Shown in pieces: positions 11,830 through 19,972 of a stretch of DNA of 64,000 bases. Both the position numbers and the translations under genes were made by a program. The notes beneath the pieces were generated by a model. That model did not search any database, was not told where the DNA came from, and saw only the letters and a list, made by a program, of their open reading frames with translations. The DNA is from CALMEC01 sp963765105 (lineage in GTDB: Bacteria; Actinomycetota; Thermoleophilia; Miltoncostaeales; Miltoncostaeaceae). Each line of letters opens with the position of its first letter. Within the stretch, counting starts at the first letter, position 1. The stretch lies in NCBI GenBank assembly GCA_963765105.1, contig CAVXUW010000004.1, positions 1,240,001 to 1,304,000 of the forward strand, read 5' to 3'.

Positions 11830-13646
11830 GCGAGCCCATCGAGGTCCGCATCCCCGAACTGGGCGACTTCGCCGACATCCCGGTGATCGAAGTGCTCGTG
11901 CACCCCGGTGACACCGTCGCGGTTGAATCGCCGCTCATCACGCTCGAGTCGGACAAGGCCACGATGGAGATCCCGTCGTCGCACGCGGGCGTGGTGCAGG
12001 AACTCCGGGTCGCCGTCGGTGATCACGTCTCCACCGGAACGGTGATTCTCGTGCTCGAAGGTGCGGCGGCCGATGGCGGTCAGCCGGCCCAACCTATCGG
12101 CACCCGCGTGCCCGAGGTCGACACACCCAACGATCCGCCGCCCGAGGCGCCTCCGGCGGCGGCGGCCCCAACCACGCCATCGACTCCGCCTCCCCCGGCC
12201 GACCGACACAGCCCGCTCGTGGTCATCGGAGCCGGGCCGGGCGGATACACCGCAGCGTTTCGTGCCGCCGACCTCGGCATCGAAACGCTCCTTGTGGAAC
12301 GTGACGCCACGCTGGGCGGTGTGTGCCTCAACGTCGGGTGCATTCCGTCCAAGGCCCTCCTTCACACCGCAGCGGTGTTGACCGATGCTGAGGCCGCCTC
12401 CGCTCATGGGATTGGGTTTGGATCGCTCGAACTCGACCTCGACGCCATCCGGGCCTCGAAAGACGCGGTCGTTGCACGGCTCACCTCGGGCCTGGACGGG
12501 CTCGCTGCCGCCCGTAACGTGGGCGTCGTCCGCGGGGACGCACGCTTTACCTCGCCACGCACCATCGAGGTGGCCAGCGCTGATGGAACAACCTCCATCT
12601 CGTTCGACCACGCCATCATCGCCGTGGGCTCACGCCCGGTTGTCCTTCCCGGTTTCCCGGAGGACCCGCGCATCATGGACTCCACTGGGGCGTTGGAGCT
12701 GGAAGAGATCCCCGAAAGGCTCCTCATCGTCGGCGGGGGCATCATTGGCCTGGAGATGGCGTGCGTCTATGACGCACTCGGATCACGGGTGACCGTGGTC
12801 GAGATGGCCGACCAACTGATGCCCGGCTGCGACCCCGACCTCGTCGCCCCTCTCGCTGAGCGCATCAGCGGCCGCTACGCGGCGATCCACCTGAACACGA
12901 AGGTCTTCACGATCGAGGCGAAGAGCCGCGGACTGCGGGTGAGCTTCGACGGCGAGGATGCCCCAAAACCGATGACAGTCGATCGCGTGCTCGTGGCGGT
13001 CGGCCGGAGCCCCAACGGTGCGTCGATCGATGCCGCGGCCGCCGGCGTGGCCGTGGATGAGCGTGGCTTCATCGCGGTCGACGGCCACCTGCGCACAAAT
13101 GTGCCGCACATCTTTGCCATCGGCGATGTCGTCGGCCACCCCATGCTGGCCCACAAGGCAACCCATGAGGCAAAAGTCGCCGCAGAGGTCATCGCCGGTG
13201 AAGCAGGCGCATTGTTCGACCCGGCGGCGATACCGTCGGTTGCCTACACCGACCCCGAGGTGGCCTGGGCGGGGCTCACCGAGACGGAAGCCGTGGCCGA
13301 GAAGGTCGCCCATGAGGTGTATCGCTTCCCCTGGGCGGCATCAGGCCGCGCGCTCAGTGTGGGACGGCCCGAGGGTGTGACCAAGCTCATCGTCGAGCCC
13401 GGAACCGGGCGTATCCTCGGCGCCGGAATTGCCGGCAAAGGCGCTGGTGAGCTCATCGCCGAGCTGGTGCTGGCGATGGAGTTTGGAGCAACGGTGGAGG
13501 ATGTGGCCATGACGATCCACCCGCACCCCACCCTCTCCGAGACGATCGGGTTGACGGCCGAAGTGGCCGCTGGGGTCGTCACCGACTTGCCGCCGCGCCG
13601 TCGCGGAGGCGCCCGCGCGACCCCCGCTCCGGGGAACTCAGCATGA
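11826..13646 (+). CDS. lpd: Dihydrolipoamide dehydrogenase with N-terminal lipoyl domain (PDH E3)
   Basis: 606 residues, about 130 longer than ordinary Lpd because a complete lipoyl domain (about 1-78, K44 in ESDKATMEIPS) and a Pro/Ala linker precede the enzyme. The flavoprotein part has the FAD motif GAGPGGYTAAFRA, the redox-active disulfide GGVCLNVGCIPSK, the NAD motif GGGIIGLEMA and the active-site histidine-glutamate pair HPHPTLSE. It reoxidises dihydrolipoyl groups with NAD+. The lipoyl domain is nearly a copy of the one on the E2 subunit. This architecture is well known from proteobacterial complexes and less usual in Actinomycetota. Confidence 0.95.
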   Translation: MSEPIEVRIPELGDFADIPVIEVLVHPGDTVAVESPLITLESDKATMEIPSSHAGVVQELRVAVGDHVSTGTVILVLEGAAADGGQPAQPIGTRVPEVDTPNDPPPEAPPAAAAPTTPSTPPPPADRHSPLVVIGAGPGGYTAAFRAADLGIETLLVERDATLGGVCLNVGCIPSKALLHTAAVLTDAEAASAHGIGFGSLELDLDAIRASKDAVVARLTSGLDGLAAARNVGVVRGDARFTSPRTIEVASADGTTSISFDHAIIAVGSRPVVLPGFPEDPRIMDSTGALELEEIPERLLIVGGGIIGLEMACVYDALGSRVTVVEMADQLMPGCDPDLVAPLAERISGRYAAIHLNTKVFTIEAKSRGLRVSFDGEDAPKPMTVDRVLVAVGRSPNGASIDAAAAGVAVDERGFIAVDGHLRTNVPHIFAIGDVVGHPMLAHKATHEAKVAAEVIAGEAGALFDPAAIPSVAYTDPEVAWAGLTETEAVAEKVAHEVYRFPWAASGRALSVGRPEGVTKLIVEPGTGRILGAGIAGKGAGELIAELVLAMEFGATVEDVAMTIHPHPTLSETIGLTAEVAAGVVTDLPPRRRGGARATPAPGNSA

Positions 13647-13693
13647 GCGTTATTCGCACCTGACTAACAACGATCGTTCGCGCCACTTTCCTG

Positions 13694-13699
13694 TAGGAT
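13694..13699 (+). promoter_or_regulatory. Probable -10 element of the methyltransferase gene
   Basis: TAGGAT. A 10-bp palindrome AACGATCGTT at 13669-13678 overlies the -35 position, 17 bases upstream, and could be an operator. A leader of about 55 nt follows, ending in AAGGAGG. Confidence 0.4.
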
Positions 13700-13762
13700 T
13701 GCTTCGTTCGATCGTGGAGTTGTTCCCGGCCGCGCAGGTGGGATTCAAGGAGGATGTTTTCC

Positions 13763-14539
13763 ATGGACGGTTCGCCAGTTGCGACGCCGCGTAACCCCTA
13801 CGCGTACGATGCGGTTCGTCGTGGCTATGGCGCAGTGCGCCGGGCCGACACCCGCATCCTGCGACACATTGCGAAGGCCGTTGGCGGCGCGCCATCAGTG
13901 CTGAACATCGGCGCGGGGACCGCCTCGTACGAGCCGCCCAACCGTCGTGTCGTTGCCGTCGAGCCCAGCGACCTCATGATCAAGCGTCGCAAGCCCGGTT
14001 CGGCGCCGGTGGTGAAGGCCACGGCCGAAAACCTGCCGTTTCGCGACGACGCCGTTCACGCCGCCATGTCCGTGCTGACCATCGCCCACTGGACCGATCC
14101 GCTGGCCGGAGTTCGCGAGATGGCGCGCGTCGCCTCGCGTCGCGCCGTCGTCCTCACCCTCGACACCCGTGTGGCCAGCGCGTTTTGGGCGTACCGCTAC
14201 TTCCCCGACCTCGCGTTCCTCGACTCCGTGCGCTTCCCTTCCGTCGCGAACATCTGCGAGAACCTCGGTGGAGAGGTGACCGTTCAGGACGTGCCGATCC
14301 CGCATGACTGTCGTGACGGGTTCTTGGGGGCGTACTGGCGTCGGCCATCCCTGTACCTCGAGTCGCGTATCCGACGGTCCATCCCGACGATGGCGGAGTT
14401 GGGCGACGACCGTCTGCTCGACGGACTTCGTCGACTGTCCGACGACCTCCGCTCCGGAGCGTGGGAGGGTCAGCACAGCTGGCTCCTCGGCCAGGAGGAG
14501 CTGGACCTGGGCTACCGCCTGATCGTCGCCGAGTATTAG
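13763..14539 (+). CDS. SAM-dependent methyltransferase (class I)
   Basis: 258 residues from the ATG at 13763, chosen because AAGGAGG at 13747-13753 has a 9-nt spacing to it. An ATG at 13754 directly abuts the ribosome-binding site. Motif I is VLNIGAGTASY (about residues 45-55), motif II is VVAVEPSDLM, and PFRDDAVHAAMSVLTIAHW is the typical Methyltransf_11 motif IV region. It probably methylates a small molecule. The substrate is unknown. It lies between lpd and lipB, but no link to lipoate is evident from its sequence. Confidence 0.85.
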   Translation: MDGSPVATPRNPYAYDAVRRGYGAVRRADTRILRHIAKAVGGAPSVLNIGAGTASYEPPNRRVVAVEPSDLMIKRRKPGSAPVVKATAENLPFRDDAVHAAMSVLTIAHWTDPLAGVREMARVASRRAVVLTLDTRVASAFWAYRYFPDLAFLDSVRFPSVANICENLGGEVTVQDVPIPHDCRDGFLGAYWRRPSLYLESRIRRSIPTMAELGDDRLLDGLRRLSDDLRSGAWEGQHSWLLGQEELDLGYRLIVAEY

Positions 14540-14540
14540 C

Positions 14541-14546
14541 TACTCT
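14541..14546 (+). promoter_or_regulatory. -10 element of lipB
   Basis: TACTCT followed by seven bases and the GTG start at 14554. This predicts a leaderless message and helps fix the start. Confidence 0.55.
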
Positions 14547-14553
14547 CGGTGAC

Positions 14554-15225
14554 GTGGCCCTTCTCATCACGTCACGACAGATCGACTACCGCGAGGCCTG
14601 GGATATCCAGCGTCACCTTGCCGATCGGCGCCGGGCCGGTGAGATTCCGGACGTCGTCTGGCTGTTGGAGCATCCGCCGGTCTACACCTACGGCCGTCAC
14701 GGCCGCCGTGAGGACCTCTTCGTCGACGACGACACGCTGGCGGCCTTAGGCGCAACCTGCGTTCACACCGACCGCGGTGGACAGATGACCTGGCATGGCC
14801 CGGGCCAGACCACCGGTTACGTCATCGCCGACATTCGGGCCCACGGTGGGGTGCGCCGCTTTGTGGAAGCCCAGGTCGCGGCGATGGCTGACGCCTGCGG
14901 AGTGCCCGGAGCGGCCCCGGGAGCCGACGCGATGGGCGTCTACGCGCAGGGGCGCAAGCTCGGCAGCGTGGGTATCCGCGTCACGCAGGGAATCAGCACG
15001 CACGGCTTGGCATTGAACCGTGATCCCGACCCCGCGTGGTTCGTTCGCATGAGCGCATGCGGCGCACCCGATGTCCCCACCACCTCGATCGCCGCCGAGG
15101 GCGCCGACCCCGAGCGCGGGCCACTGGAGGACGGGCTGGCGGCCGCACTCGCCGACCGGTTGGGGCTCCAACTCGAACGAGCGTCACTCGATCACGTCAT
15201 CAGCGAGGCCATCCGGACGCTGTGA
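14554..15225 (+). CDS. lipB: Octanoyl-[acyl-carrier-protein]-protein N-octanoyltransferase
   Basis: 223 residues from the GTG at 14554. The LipB signature region is LEHPPVYTYGRHGRREDLF and DRGGQMTWHGPGQTTGYVI. The catalytic lysine K135 lies in GRKLGSVGIR and the acyl-thioester cysteine C169 in SACGAPDVPTTSI, the same positions as in the E. coli enzyme. It moves octanoate from ACP to the lipoyl-domain lysines of E2 and E3 encoded just upstream. Lipoyl synthase (lipA), its usual neighbour, is absent from this window. It converges on the next gene with no spacer base. Confidence 0.95.
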   Translation: MALLITSRQIDYREAWDIQRHLADRRRAGEIPDVVWLLEHPPVYTYGRHGRREDLFVDDDTLAALGATCVHTDRGGQMTWHGPGQTTGYVIADIRAHGGVRRFVEAQVAAMADACGVPGAAPGADAMGVYAQGRKLGSVGIRVTQGISTHGLALNRDPDPAWFVRMSACGAPDVPTTSIAAEGADPERGPLEDGLAAALADRLGLQLERASLDHVISEAIRTL

Positions 15226-16572
15226 TCACCGTGGCGACGGGGTGACGCCGCGTGAGGGCACCCAGGACGTCAGCCGCCCCGCCAAGCGCAGTAGGTACTC
15301 GAGTGGGCCGTGAGCGCTTCGTGCCTTCCACGCCCAGGCCACGATGGCCAGGCTGGCCCAGCCCGCAACGGTCAACATGATCTGAGTCGTTGGCCCACGA
15401 TCCCCGGGCCAGTCTTTGAGGGGCCAGCGGAACAGGATGAGCTGTGCGACATAGGCGGTGAGCGCGAACTGGCCCAAAGCCACAAGAGGTTGCATCATCT
15501 TCCGCGCCCAGCCCGGCAGGAGCAGACAGAGTCCGATCACCAGTAGCGACCAACCCGTGGCGCCGATCATCCATGCCGGCATGTGGGAATGCCCTTTCTG
15601 GTCGAGGAGGTCCCACCCATCGGGATCCGCGATGGACCCCGCGCCAGGGATAGCTCCTGACACAGATCCGATGCTGCGCTCGACGATCACCGACGTGTCA
15701 ACGACGAACGCGCCATGCTGCTGCGTTGCCCCTACCAAGATCTGATCCGTTGCCGACGTGAGATCCTCGCGTTGGCCCTCGGTGAGCGCGCCGGCGCCGT
15801 ACCCCACGGCGAAGAGGGCGATACCAGCGGCCACGAGCCCCACACGAAAGCGGCGTGACGTCAGATCGATTCGGGCAACCCACATCCCCACGAGGATGAA
15901 CCCGAAGCAGGGAAAGACCGGGTAGTAGCCGGTGATGAATATGTCGGACAGAAGCACGTGGGGCTTCGCCAGCAAGCCGAGTGAGCCGAACGTGTCGCTG
16001 ACGCTGTCGCGATAGTCGAGCTCCGTCGGAAGGTGTCGCGTCACGAACATCACCGAGAGTGCCCCCGCGCCGGTGACGGCAGCGGCCGTGGGAAGCAACC
16101 AACGCGTGGGGAGCTTCGCTGCCGCAACGGCCAGGAGGAAATACACTGCGTACGCCTGCAGGATCACGGCCACCGGCTGGGTGGCCGCAAACGCCAAGCC
16201 CAGGAGCAGAAGCACGATTGCCCGGCCGGTCATCTCGCGCCACGGGCGCCGCGAGCGGGCAAGGAGGAACGTTGCGCCGCACCCACCGAGAAGGATGAAG
16301 AGCGGCATGGCCCGCCCATCGGTGAAACCGACGACGCGGCTTTGCCATGTGCCGGCGTTGGTGTGGACGGACGCGGCGAAGTGGGCGATGAACATTGCCA
16401 GGAGCGCAAGGGAACGGGCGATGTCCAGCCCGACGACACGACCCCGGCGTACGCTCGTTGATCGCCTCGCGGTCCCGTCGGCCGTCCCGGTCAGTGCCGC
16501 GGCGAGGGCAAGCCTCTGTTCCGATGACAGCGCGCCAACCATCGACGTTCCAGTTGACGCAAGCCCGGGCAT
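15226..16572 (-). CDS. Multi-pass membrane protein, DUF418/DUF1624 acyltransferase-like
   Basis: 448 residues from the ATG at 16572, with about ten hydrophobic helices. The N-terminal part (RGRVVGLDIARSLALLAMFIAHF, followed by GRAMPLFILLGGCGATFLLAR) matches the start of the YeiB/DUF418 and heparan-alpha-glucosaminide N-acetyltransferase-like families. In these, the RGxDxxR and conserved His help acyl transfer across the membrane. An in-frame ATG lies upstream at 16608, but TACGGT at 16580-16585, seven bases before 16572, supports the shorter form. The substrate is unknown. It is convergent with lipB and has no spacer. Confidence 0.7.
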   Translation of the reverse strand: MPGLASTGTSMVGALSSEQRLALAAALTGTADGTARRSTSVRRGRVVGLDIARSLALLAMFIAHFAASVHTNAGTWQSRVVGFTDGRAMPLFILLGGCGATFLLARSRRPWREMTGRAIVLLLLGLAFAATQPVAVILQAYAVYFLLAVAAAKLPTRWLLPTAAAVTGAGALSVMFVTRHLPTELDYRDSVSDTFGSLGLLAKPHVLLSDIFITGYYPVFPCFGFILVGMWVARIDLTSRRFRVGLVAAGIALFAVGYGAGALTEGQREDLTSATDQILVGATQQHGAFVVDTSVIVERSIGSVSGAIPGAGSIADPDGWDLLDQKGHSHMPAWMIGATGWSLLVIGLCLLLPGWARKMMQPLVALGQFALTAYVAQLILFRWPLKDWPGDRGPTTQIMLTVAGWASLAIVAWAWKARSAHGPLEYLLRLAGRLTSWVPSRGVTPSPR

Positions 16573-16579
16573 TGCCTTC

Positions 16580-16585
16580 ACCGTA
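16580..16585 (-). promoter_or_regulatory. -10 element of the membrane acyltransferase-like gene
   Basis: Minus-strand TACGGT, seven bases, then ATG at 16572. Confidence 0.45.
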
Positions 16586-16641
16586 GGGCAGAACCTGCAC
16601 CGGTCCAATGAGCGGTGGCTGAGCCTCGGTTCGAACTCAGG

Positions 16642-16672
16642 CCGGCGGGCATGCGCGAGGCATACCCGCCGG
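16642..16672. other. Stem-loop with perfect 8-bp stem
   Basis: CCGGCGGG at 16642-16649 pairs with CCCGCCGG at 16665-16672 across a 15-nt loop. It lies between the end of the IscX-like gene and the start of the next minus-strand gene. No T-run follows on either strand, so it is not a standard intrinsic terminator. It may end or attenuate the small-gene transcript. Confidence 0.4.
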
Positions 16673-16747
16673 GGAGAACCCGTAACTACTTCACAACCCC
16701 CAGCGATGTTCGTGTGAGCGTCATGCTCAGGCCGATCCGGGCAGTTG

Positions 16748-16921
16748 TTAGGAAATCAGGTGGCTCCAGGCGATGACGGTTTGCGCCACCAGGACGTCGT
16801 CGTCCGGGTCGCCACCCGCGTCGCGTACCCATTCGCTGAGCGTTGCCGCGTCGATCTCAAGCGGTTCCGCCTCGGCGTGCGCCTCGTGCAGACGCTGGGC
16901 CAGCTCATCCGCAGCTACCAC
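16748..16921 (-). CDS. IscX-like small acidic protein
   Basis: 57 residues from the GTG at 16921, rich in Asp and Glu. The pattern ELAQRLHEAHAEAEPLEID, then LSEWVRDAGGDPDD, then VAQTVIAW follows the Fe-S assembly protein IscX (YfhJ): EIGEALYDAYPDLDP, then MHQWICDLEDFDDD, then a C-terminal ILEAILLVWL helix. IscX is a small acidic adaptor that binds iron and the desulfurase IscS in proteobacteria. No isc or suf gene is near. The start overlaps the upstream membrane-protein stop by 7 nt, so the two are translationally coupled. The assignment rests on pattern only. It could be another small acidic protein. Confidence 0.5.
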   Translation of the reverse strand: MVAADELAQRLHEAHAEAEPLEIDAATLSEWVRDAGGDPDDDVLVAQTVIAWSHLIS

Positions 16922-17127
16922 AGGTTGACGGCGGCGGCGGCGCCCAGGAGCAGGACCAGCACGCCGTAGCCGAGGTACCCCAATACGAACAGCAGCACGG
17001 CGAGCAGGGCCAGCAAAACCGCCAGGGCACCCCACACCGGCCGGGGCAAACCGCTCGCCCCAAGCGTCCAGCCTTTCTCCGGTGGGGTGACGCGTCGGCG
17101 CACGGGCTTTGGGGTGGGTTCGCTCAT
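16915..17127 (-). CDS. Small membrane protein, one or two helices
   Basis: 70 residues. A basic N-terminus (KPVRRRVTPPEKGW) is followed by a long hydrophobic stretch (VWGALAVLLALLAVLLFVLG and YLGYGVLVLLLGAAAAV) that probably forms a hairpin of two helices. No family is recognised. TACCCT at 17135-17140 lies seven bases upstream of the ATG. It is divergent from the peroxiredoxin gene and overlaps the IscX-like gene. Confidence 0.65.
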   Translation of the reverse strand: MSEPTPKPVRRRVTPPEKGWTLGASGLPRPVWGALAVLLALLAVLLFVLGYLGYGVLVLLLGAAAAVNLW

Positions 17128-17134
17128 CGAGTAG

Positions 17135-17140
17135 AGGGTA
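17135..17140 (-). promoter_or_regulatory. -10 element of the small membrane protein gene
   Basis: Minus-strand TACCCT, seven bases, then the ATG at 17127. Confidence 0.5.
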
Positions 17141-17196
17141 GCGTTCCAACGAGACGCCGGCGACCCGCGACGGCGCACAACACTCGGAGGTTTCCG

Positions 17197-17673
17197 GTGG
17201 CGATCGAGGTTGGCCAAGAAGCACCAGACTTCACCCTGAAGGGACCCGACGGGGAGCCCGTGACGCTCTCCTCGTTTCGCGGTGAGAAGAGCGTTGTGCT
17301 GGTGTTCTTCCCGCTCGCGTTCAGCGGCGTCTGCACAACACAGCTGACCAACATCGGCAGCAACAACTCGCAGTACGCCGATGCCGACGCGAAGGTCCTT
17401 GGAGTCTCCGTCGACCACTTCTACGCGCAGCGGGCGTTCGGCGACTCGCTCGGGCTCACCGACGCGACCCTGCTCGCCGACTTTGAACCAAAGGGCGAGG
17501 TGGCCAAAGCGTACGGCATGTATCTCGACGGTGCCGGGCATTCCGGCCGCGGTACCTTCATCATCGACAAAACCGGCGTTGTGCGTCACACTGACATCAC
17601 CCCGCCGCTGGAGATCCCGGACGAGGATGCGTACTTCGCCGCCTTGTCCACATGTAACACGAGGAGTGATTGA
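17197..17673 (+). CDS. Peroxiredoxin, AhpE/BCP-like
   Basis: 158 residues. The start EVGQEAPDFTLKGPDGEPVTLSSF and the peroxidatic cysteine C46 in FFPLAFSGVCTTQ identify an AhpC/TSA-family peroxiredoxin. Downstream, the segments KVLGVSVDHFYAQRAFGD and GRGTFIIDKTGVVRH fit the one-Cys AhpE-like subgroup. It reduces hydroperoxides using a thiol partner, possibly the thioredoxin encoded at 25529. The GTG start has GGAGG at 17186-17190. The metallothionein gene starts two bases after its stop codon. Confidence 0.9.
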   Translation: MAIEVGQEAPDFTLKGPDGEPVTLSSFRGEKSVVLVFFPLAFSGVCTTQLTNIGSNNSQYADADAKVLGVSVDHFYAQRAFGDSLGLTDATLLADFEPKGEVAKAYGMYLDGAGHSGRGTFIIDKTGVVRHTDITPPLEIPDEDAYFAALSTCNTRSD

Positions 17674-17674
17674 A

Positions 17675-17815
17675 ATGGCCGTTTGCGCCCACGACATCTG
17701 CACCTGCGAAGCAAGTGGCGAGAGCACGTACTGCTCACCGTTTTGCGAAGCCAACCCCGAGGCGGCCGAGTGTCATTGCCACCACGGACACTGCGCGGCC
17801 CCGCACAGCCACTGA
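17675..17815 (+). CDS. Bacterial metallothionein-like protein
   Basis: 46 residues with 8 cysteines and 7 histidines. The arrangement CAHDICTC, YCSPFC and ECHCHHGHC (Cys 4, 9, 11, 20, 24, 33, 35, 40) follows the bacterial SmtA/BmtA metallothionein pattern, including the central YCS..C zinc-finger-like turn. It should bind Zn, Cd or Cu(I) in the cytoplasm. GAGGAG at 17660-17665 is its ribosome-binding site. It is co-transcribed with the peroxiredoxin, which suggests a joint response to metal or peroxide stress. It is too short for many gene callers. Confidence 0.85.
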   Translation: MAVCAHDICTCEASGESTYCSPFCEANPEAAECHCHHGHCAAPHSH

Positions 17816-17818
17816 CCG

Positions 17819-18829
17819 CTAAGACGCCCCTTTGAGGGCGAGCTGACCACACGCGGCGTCGATATCGGCGCCGCGTGAACGTCGCACCGAGGGAGTCACC
17901 CCAGCACGCTCCAGCGTGGTGATGAACACCTCGCGCCGCTCGGACGAGCTGGCACGGTATGGCCCCTCGGTGGGGTTGTATTCGATGATGTTCACGTGGA
18001 AGCGGCCGTCACGCATGAGGCCCGCCAGCCGCTTCGCATCGGCGATCGAGTCGTTGATGTCGTGCAAGAGCAGGTACTCGATGAAGATGCGCCGGCCCGT
18101 CGTGTCGCAGTAACGTCGGCATTCGGCCAGCAAGTTCGCGATGGGCCACCGCTTGTTGATGGGCATCAGCGTCGACCGGGTCTCGTCGTCCGCCGCGTGC
18201 AACGAGATGGCCAGACGGATCTGCAACGGGTAGGCCGCAATCTGCGCGATACCCGGAACCCATCCGGCCGTAGAGATGGCGACCTTCCGGGCCGCGATTC
18301 CCAGCTCACTGGGATCGCAAATGCGGGTGCAGGCGGCGAGCACGGCGTCGAGGTTCTGCAGGGGCTCACCCATGCCCATGAACACGACGTTGGAGACACG
18401 GGCGTCCTGCTCCTCGGCGGCGATGGCCGCGAAGGTCACTTGGTCGACGATCTCGTCCACGGTGAGGTTCCGTCCGGCGCCCAGCTTGCCGGTGGCGCAA
18501 AAGCTGCATCCCAAAGCACAGCCCACCTGGCTCGACACGCACACGGTGCGACGTTCCTTGGCATGAGCGATGGAGACGGCCTCGATGGTGGCACCGTCGG
18601 CGGCACGCATTGCCCACTTGGTCGTCTTGTCACGGGATGTGGCGGTGGCAACCGCCTGCACCGTCCACATCGGCATGCGCGCAGCGACGGCTTCGCGCAA
18701 CGCCACCGGCCAGGCAGTGACCTCGGCCCATTCCGACGCGCCACGTCGGCGCGCCTCGACCGCCTGGGTGAGACGGTAGGCGGGCTGGCGAAGCTCCTTC
18801 ATGAGGTTCGACAAGTGATTGGTCTGCAT
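17819..18829 (-). CDS. rlmN: 23S rRNA/tRNA adenine C2-methyltransferase
   Basis: 336 residues. The radical-SAM cluster motif is CALGCSFC (C104, C108, C111), preceded by VCVSSQVG. The SAM-binding VVFMGMGEPLQNLDAV and the C-terminal catalytic cysteine in DIDAACGQLA (about C327) are the RlmN hallmarks. It methylates A2503 of 23S rRNA and A37 of some tRNAs. It begins 3 nt after the stop of the glycoside-hydrolase-like gene, and its end is 3 nt from the convergent metallothionein stop. It appears to be the last gene of a four-gene minus-strand operon. Confidence 0.95.
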   Translation of the reverse strand: MQTNHLSNLMKELRQPAYRLTQAVEARRRGASEWAEVTAWPVALREAVAARMPMWTVQAVATATSRDKTTKWAMRAADGATIEAVSIAHAKERRTVCVSSQVGCALGCSFCATGKLGAGRNLTVDEIVDQVTFAAIAAEEQDARVSNVVFMGMGEPLQNLDAVLAACTRICDPSELGIAARKVAISTAGWVPGIAQIAAYPLQIRLAISLHAADDETRSTLMPINKRWPIANLLAECRRYCDTTGRRIFIEYLLLHDINDSIADAKRLAGLMRDGRFHVNIIEYNPTEGPYRASSSERREVFITTLERAGVTPSVRRSRGADIDAACGQLALKGAS

Positions 18830-18832
18830 CGT

Positions 18833-19972
18833 CTAGGGGCCTGTCGCTGAAGGAAGGGTTTTGGAGCTGGCGCGAAGTGTCGCCCACGCAGGTTTCTCGG
18901 TGCCGTCCGCGCGGAGCAGGCCGGTGAGCCGCTCCGGACCGTCCTGAACGGTCGACCACACCACCAGGCGCACCCGGGGATTGGCCGCCAAGCGCTCCAA
19001 CGCCTGCGTGAGGTAGGTGGCCTGATCCTCCTCGGAGAGAACTCCGGGCGGGGTGGCGTACCCCACCTCGGTGATGAGGAGGGGCAGATCGGGGCCGAGG
19101 CGATCGATCTCCGTGAGAAGGCGCGTCAGGGTGGAGAACGATGGCACCGCGTCGGCCGGTGCGTTGGGGGCTGCCGTGGGCCGCAGGTGTTGGGACACGG
19201 CGTCGATGGGGAGCGATTTCGGTGCCAGGGCCTGGAGAAAGTCGACGACGCCAACGCCGCCGGTGGGCGGCTCGCTCGTGGGAATGTCCGCCGCGCTCCC
19301 GCCAATGATTGCGATGTCGGGTGAGACGGCTGCGAACTCGGTGGCCGCCCGGGTGACCAGATCCGCGTAGATATCGGCGGAGGCGATCTTTGCCGTCGGG
19401 CCGGTACCCGACCACTGTGGTTGCAACGCCACGGGGTTGTTGGGTTCGTTCCACGGTTCGACGAGCGATACAGCTCCGTGGTCGGCTCCCCGATAGCGAA
19501 TGGCAAAGGCTCGCACGAACGCCGCATAGTCGTCGGGGTTTGGCGCCCACTCCGGGCCGCGGTTCTCGTTCGCCCATGCCGGCGCACGGGAGATCACCGC
19601 GATGGGTGCCACCTTCCGTGTGGCGAGGCCGTCGATAACGGCGTCAAGGCGCGCCCAGTTGTATGCCGGATCGGCGGGGTTTCGCGCGTCGCCCGGTTTG
19701 GTGGGAGCCACGTCGATCCACGAGACGTCGACGCGCGCGACCGGGGCGCCGCTTTGGGCGACGCGATCGAGGCGACCGGAGATCTGGTCTGGTGCGACAG
19801 TTGCCAACTGGTCGTCGTGGAGGGCCACGGTCAGTGCCTCGGGACGGAGGCCGGGAAGCGTGGCGGGGCCGGCCTCACTGTCTCCGGCGTTCGCGACGAC
19901 GAAACCCAGCATTGCGATGAGGGCGGCAAGTGCGCCCAAACCCGTCACCACCGTCAGCGGGCCGCGCTTCAT
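18833..19972 (-). CDS. Exported glycoside-hydrolase-like (TIM-barrel) protein
   Basis: 379 residues. The N-terminal hydrophobic segment (TVVTGLGALAALIAMLGFVVANAG) is a signal peptide or anchor. The remainder looks like a clan GH-A TIM barrel: VARVDVSWIDVAP, YNWARLDAVIDGLATRKVAPIAVI, the acid/base glutamate in EPWNEPNNP and the nucleophile glutamate in LLITEVGYATPPGV, ending with VRLVVWSTVQD. This fits GH39/GH5-like hydrolases acting on extracellular polysaccharide. A paralogue lies at 51539-52684. It overlaps the LLM oxidoreductase gene by 4 nt. Confidence 0.75.
   Translation of the reverse strand: MKRGPLTVVTGLGALAALIAMLGFVVANAGDSEAGPATLPGLRPEALTVALHDDQLATVAPDQISGRLDRVAQSGAPVARVDVSWIDVAPTKPGDARNPADPAYNWARLDAVIDGLATRKVAPIAVISRAPAWANENRGPEWAPNPDDYAAFVRAFAIRYRGADHGAVSLVEPWNEPNNPVALQPQWSGTGPTAKIASADIYADLVTRAATEFAAVSPDIAIIGGSAADIPTSEPPTGGVGVVDFLQALAPKSLPIDAVSQHLRPTAAPNAPADAVPSFSTLTRLLTEIDRLGPDLPLLITEVGYATPPGVLSEEDQATYLTQALERLAANPRVRLVVWSTVQDGPERLTGLLRADGTEKPAWATLRASSKTLPSATGP

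Noticed and set aside
13669..13678. AACGATCGTT palindrome as a firm operator
   Set aside because: Ten-base palindromes of this kind are frequent. It is kept only as a note on the promoter at 13694.
16618..16672. GGTTCGAACTC resembling a tRNA T-loop
   Set aside because: The flanking bases do not form the T stem, and no anticodon arm or acceptor stem can be drawn around it.
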